From: Acidaminococcaceae bacterium
GTDB lineage: Bacteria; Bacillota; Negativicutes; Acidaminococcales; Acidaminococcaceae
Length of the DNA: 7,980 bases
Direction of reading: 5' to 3'
Assembly (NCBI GenBank): GCA_003512125.1
Contig: DOSQ01000055.1
Coordinates: 1 to 7,980, forward strand
Positions within the stretch are counted from its first letter, which is position 1, and each line of letters starts with the position of its first letter. Positions 5,999 through 7,980 of the stretch are shown here, one piece after another. The position numbers and the translations under genes were made by a program. The notes beneath the pieces are model-generated. The model saw nothing but the letters and a program-made list of their open reading frames with translations, was not told the DNA's origin and did not search any database.

Positions 5999-6040
5999 AA
6001 TAAACTCCTCCGGATAATTCCAGAGGAGTTTATTTATATC
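5999..6040. terminator. bidirectional rho-independent terminator between larE and tetR
   Basis: AATAAACTCCTC (5999-6010) and GAGGAGTTTATT (6023-6034) form a perfect 12-bp stem with a 12-nt loop. T-rich tails follow on both strands (TTTATTTATAT on plus, TTGTTTTTCC on minus). It lies 14 nt after the larE stop and 80 nt beyond the tetR stop, between convergent genes. Confidence 0.85.
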
Positions 6041-6114
6041 GCTGCTGCTCATATAACTGTCAGAGTTTTAAAAACAGCCATATAATATTTCAATTGTGTT
6101 TTGGTACGGGCGAC

Positions 6115-6753
6115 TTATTTTTCCAACCCTTTCAGCAAAATCTTCAGAAACGGAACGTATAATGAAACAAAATCCCTTGTTCCCCGCCCTACATCCGGGA
6201 AAAAATCTATATGCTGGCTTGTTTTATATTCCAGGCTTGCCGGATACAGCGTCAGGGCATAACTGCTTTCACATTCCACAAAATTGTATGCCTGCTCCGG
6301 GGTAAACTGGGGAAACATTTTCTGCGCCAACGCGATCAGCTCATCAGAAGCCTGGCTCATCTCCATACGGAATCGCCTGTGCATTTCCGAAGAAGCATCC
6401 CGCAATATCACCGTATTCGTAATACTGAACAGGGACAGCATCCGCTGGTGACGCAGCAACAGCGAAGCCCAGGCAAGGCAGAACTCATCCCTATCTGTCA
6501 CTGCTCCTGAAAAGGTTTCCTTGGCGTCTTCCACCATCTTCCACCTGTCCTGTAACAAAAGGGTAAGGAAAATATCTTCCTTGCAATGGTAATAATTGTA
6601 CAGATTCAGTCGGGAAAAACTCAGTTTCCTGCCAATTTGCGAGAACGTGACTTTGTCATAGCCCACTTCCTCATAAAGCATAGCCGCAGCGTCTACAATC
6701 TGCTGTATCCTGATTTTTTTCTGTTCTTCTCCCCGCGCCCTGATAAAACCCAT
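6115..6753 (-). CDS. TetR/AcrR-family transcriptional regulator
   Basis: The 212-residue protein has an N-terminal TetR DNA-binding domain: KIRIQQIVDAAAMLYEEVGY, then TFSQIGRKLSFSRLNLYNYYHCKEDIF at about residues 36-62, which contains the helix-turn-helix and the usual LYNYYxxKED end. The rest is an all-helical ligand and dimer domain that is not conserved enough to name a ligand. The start ATG 6753 is chosen because AAGGA lies about 11 nt before it. The in-frame ATG at 6771 has no ribosome site and sits right behind a TATAAT box (6783-6788). It is downstream of, and in the same direction as, the amino-acid-binding lipoprotein gene, and converges on larE. A 12-bp perfect palindrome upstream may be its own operator, and paired palindromes before the lipoprotein gene are other candidate targets. 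Confidence 0.88.
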   Translation of the reverse strand: MGFIRARGEEQKKIRIQQIVDAAAMLYEEVGYDKVTFSQIGRKLSFSRLNLYNYYHCKEDIFLTLLLQDRWKMVEDAKETFSGAVTDRDEFCLAWASLLLRHQRMLSLFSITNTVILRDASSEMHRRFRMEMSQASDELIALAQKMFPQFTPEQAYNFVECESSYALTLYPASLEYKTSQHIDFFPDVGRGTRDFVSLYVPFLKILLKGLEK

Positions 6754-6782
6754 CGCACCGTCATCCTTCATTATTTTTAATT

Positions 6783-6868
6783 ATTATACCATATCCGGTT
6801 AAATTTTGGCGTTTTCATTATACAGGATACAGGATGCTGACAAATAAACGTATCTGAACCGTACGGTT
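6783..6868 (-). promoter_or_regulatory. tetR upstream region: -10 boxes and AACCGTACGGTT palindrome
   Basis: Two perfect TATAAT boxes occur on the minus strand at 6783-6788 and 6817-6822. The second has TTGTCA at 6838-6843 with a short 15-nt spacer. The perfect 12-bp palindrome AACCGTACGGTT lies at 6857-6868, about 14 bp upstream of that -35. This fits a TetR-type autoregulated promoter but is not proof. No terminator for the gene ending at 6904 is visible here. Confidence 0.45.
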
Positions 6869-6903
6869 TATCATATCTGCTTTGGCTGATTTCATTTTTG
6901 TGC

Positions 6904-7689
6904 CTATAGAAGTTTGCCAAAGTAATTGTTCTTCATCTGGTAATACGCAGCGTCCTCCCGGTATTTCCGCAGGCCAGTATTCAGTTTATCCATCAACTCC
7001 TTATTGCCTTTGGCAACGGCAATACCGACGCGGTTATCTGTATCATCCTGCAGTTCCGCCGTTATGCTCAGCTTCCCGTTATAAAAATGGGTAATGAAAA
7101 AGCGTGCTGTATAATTGTCCATGATGGCAAAATCTGCTTTCTTATCCATGATCAGTTTTAACGCTTCTTCCGCTCCTTCGCATTCAATGACAGTGCCGGA
7201 ATACTGCCTGGCTTGTTTAGCGTGAATACTGTCGGCCTCCACTGCAATACGTTTGCCCTTCATGGCGCCTGTACTGCGGGTTTCCGTGTCAGAGGAACCA
7301 ACCGCTACATTTCCACTGACCAGGTAGGGCTGCGTAAAATCTACCTCTTTTCTGCGGTCATCCGTAACCGCCAGGCAGGAAATAACCGCATCCACTTTCC
7401 CCTCTTTAAGGGACGGAATCAGTTTGTTAAATTCCATATCCACGAATTCCACCCTGTTGTAGCCCATTTCCCTGGCCACGCCCTGCATCAGGTCGACATC
7501 AAAGCCGATGAACGCTTTGGATGCATTCTGGTAATATTCAAAGGGCGGATATTTTGCGCTGGTGCCTACGCGAAGCACCGTTTCCGATACAGCTTTCTGC
7601 GCAGGCGCAGCCGCTTTTTTCTCACCGCCACAGCCCATAACAGCAAGAATAAAAAATACTGTTAATACAAAGCATAAAAACTTTTTCAT
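6904..7689 (-). CDS. polar amino-acid ABC transporter substrate-binding lipoprotein (family 3), orphan
   Basis: This complete 261-residue protein belongs to the extracellular solute-binding family 3 (SBP_bac_3). The signal peptide ends in AVMGC, so Cys20 would be lipidated and the protein sits outside the membrane. Family marks are VGTSAKYPPFEY, FIGFDVDLMQGVAREMGY, FNKLIPSLKEGKVDAVISCLAVTDDRRKEVDFTQPY (with the Arg that usually grips the ligand carboxylate), and IMDNYTARFF (with the Asp that usually meets the amino group). Such proteins feed polar amino acids, cystine among them, to a permease and ATPase. None is present in the window, so the partner is elsewhere. The start ATG 7689 has GGGAGG with a 6-nt gap. 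The sulfur-rich setting makes a cystine or cysteine-like ligand tempting, but the sequence does not show it. A promoter with two palindromes lies upstream. Confidence 0.9.
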   Translation of the reverse strand: MKKFLCFVLTVFFILAVMGCGGEKKAAAPAQKAVSETVLRVGTSAKYPPFEYYQNASKAFIGFDVDLMQGVAREMGYNRVEFVDMEFNKLIPSLKEGKVDAVISCLAVTDDRRKEVDFTQPYLVSGNVAVGSSDTETRSTGAMKGKRIAVEADSIHAKQARQYSGTVIECEGAEEALKLIMDKKADFAIMDNYTARFFITHFYNGKLSITAELQDDTDNRVGIAVAKGNKELMDKLNTGLRKYREDAAYYQMKNNYFGKLL

Positions 7690-7740
7690 GGTTTTCCTCC
7701 CATTTCTGTCTGCCGGAAGTAACAGACGTCGCCGCCAATT

Positions 7741-7809
7741 AATAACATGTTGTTATTTAAGTTGCTATAATCGTATCACACTTTTGAATAAATTACAACC
7801 TGTAATTTA
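7741..7809 (-). promoter_or_regulatory. promoter with paired palindromic operators before the amino-acid-binding protein gene
   Basis: On the minus strand TTGTAA (7793-7798) and TACGAT (7770-7775) are 17 nt apart. Palindrome 1, TAAATTACA-ACC-TGTAATTTA (7789-7809), covers the -35. Palindrome 2, AATAACA-TGT-TGTTATT (7741-7757), lies just after the predicted start of transcription. They share the form AATnACA-N3-TGTnATT and their centres are 50 bp apart. An 11-base A tract (minus strand, 7812-7822) lies just upstream, as an UP-element might. Confidence 0.6.
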
Positions 7810-7880
7810 AGTTTTTTTTTTTGGCAACTTTTAAAAACAGGAAAATTGTCCGTCAAATAAAGTTTTATCTGCTTTTTCAT

Positions 7881-7931
7881 AATAAAAAACTGTACCGCGC
7901 CGGCCCTTTGGCCGATTAAACGGTACAGTTT
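7881..7931 (-). terminator. rho-independent terminator after the right-edge tRNA
   Basis: The outer stem of 11 bp pairs AAACTGTACCG (7887-7897) with CGGTACAGTTT (7921-7931). An inner 5-bp stem pairs CGGCC with GGCCG (7901-7905/7910-7914). On the minus strand the hairpin is followed by a T run (TTTTTTATT), 15 nt after the tRNA CCA end. It separates the tRNA transcript from the amino-acid-binding protein gene. Confidence 0.85.
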
Positions 7932-7945
7932 ATCTTTACATGATT

Positions 7946-7980
7946 TGGAGGCGGCGCCTGGATTTGAACACAGGGAATGA
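7946..7980 (-). tRNA. 3' end of a tRNA, probably tRNA-Cys, cut by the window edge
   Basis: The minus strand reads T loop TTCAAAT, T-stem 3' side CCAGG, acceptor 3' side CGCCGCC, discriminator T, then encoded CCA. U73 with a GCCGCC acceptor side fits tRNA-Cys (Gly also uses U73 but has another acceptor). The 5' side of the T stem reads CCTG-T-G, one base too many, so a bulged U or a mispaired stem is implied. Anticodon and 5' half lie outside the window. Confidence 0.65.

Noticed and set aside
6823..6835. Short tandem repeat GGATACA-type next to tetR promoter
   Set aside because: There are only two partial copies; this is likely chance and within the reach of promoter sequence.
7213..7665. 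Plus-strand frame of 150 codons opposite the amino-acid-binding lipoprotein
   Set aside because: It is a mirror of a well-supported gene, with no domain or ribosome site of its own.
1..7980. CRISPR array, insertion sequence, or prophage
   Set aside because: No regularly spaced repeats, transposase frames, terminal repeats or phage genes were seen on either strand.

Overview
The window looks like chromosomal DNA of a mid-GC, low-GC-clade Bacillota (Firmicutes) bacterium. The signs are strong GGAGG-type ribosome binding sites, MKKF-type lipoprotein signal peptides ending in GCGG, and a tRNA-Cys of Bacillota type. The mix of ECF S component, MetQ, C-S lyases and LarE suggests an anaerobe, perhaps a Negativicute, but no marker gene proves the taxon.

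Layout. A minus-strand block from about 5021 down to 1 is a sulfur amino-acid uptake and breakdown locus. In transcription order it holds: a near-consensus promoter; a tRNA-Cys(GCA)-like gene; metQ (methionine-binding lipoprotein); a short remnant of a fumarase/argininosuccinate-lyase-superfamily enzyme; an ECF transporter S component; a wrecked M20 amidohydrolase fused to the tail of a metI permease; a MetI/MetC-type trans-sulfuration enzyme; and a MalY/PatB-type C-S lyase that runs off the left edge. The centre of this block is decayed. The lyase keeps only about its first 45 codons and has stops. The amidohydrolase has an in-frame TGA. It is joined in its middle to metI, and metI itself has a one-base frameshift. 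The simplest reading is that deletions removed most of the lyase, then the 3' end of the amidohydrolase together with most of metI (and probably metN, which is not in the window). MetQ and the S component are left without visible partners.

Divergent from the tRNA-metQ promoter is larE on the plus strand (5167-5985). It has its own promoter, and a 35-bp dyad fills its 5' untranslated region. Its product has the three-cysteine arrangement of the [4Fe-4S] type of LarE. A two-way terminator separates larE from a convergent TetR-family regulator (minus strand). Upstream of the regulator lies an orphan polar amino-acid-binding lipoprotein (minus strand), whose promoter carries two matching palindromes 50 bp apart. 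The right edge holds a rho-independent terminator and the 3' end of another tRNA, probably also tRNA-Cys, with an odd T-stem.

Together the genes suggest a cell that imports methionine- or cysteine-like compounds and splits C-S bonds. The pathway appears to have lost its lyase and deacylase steps but kept the binding protein and the two PLP enzymes.
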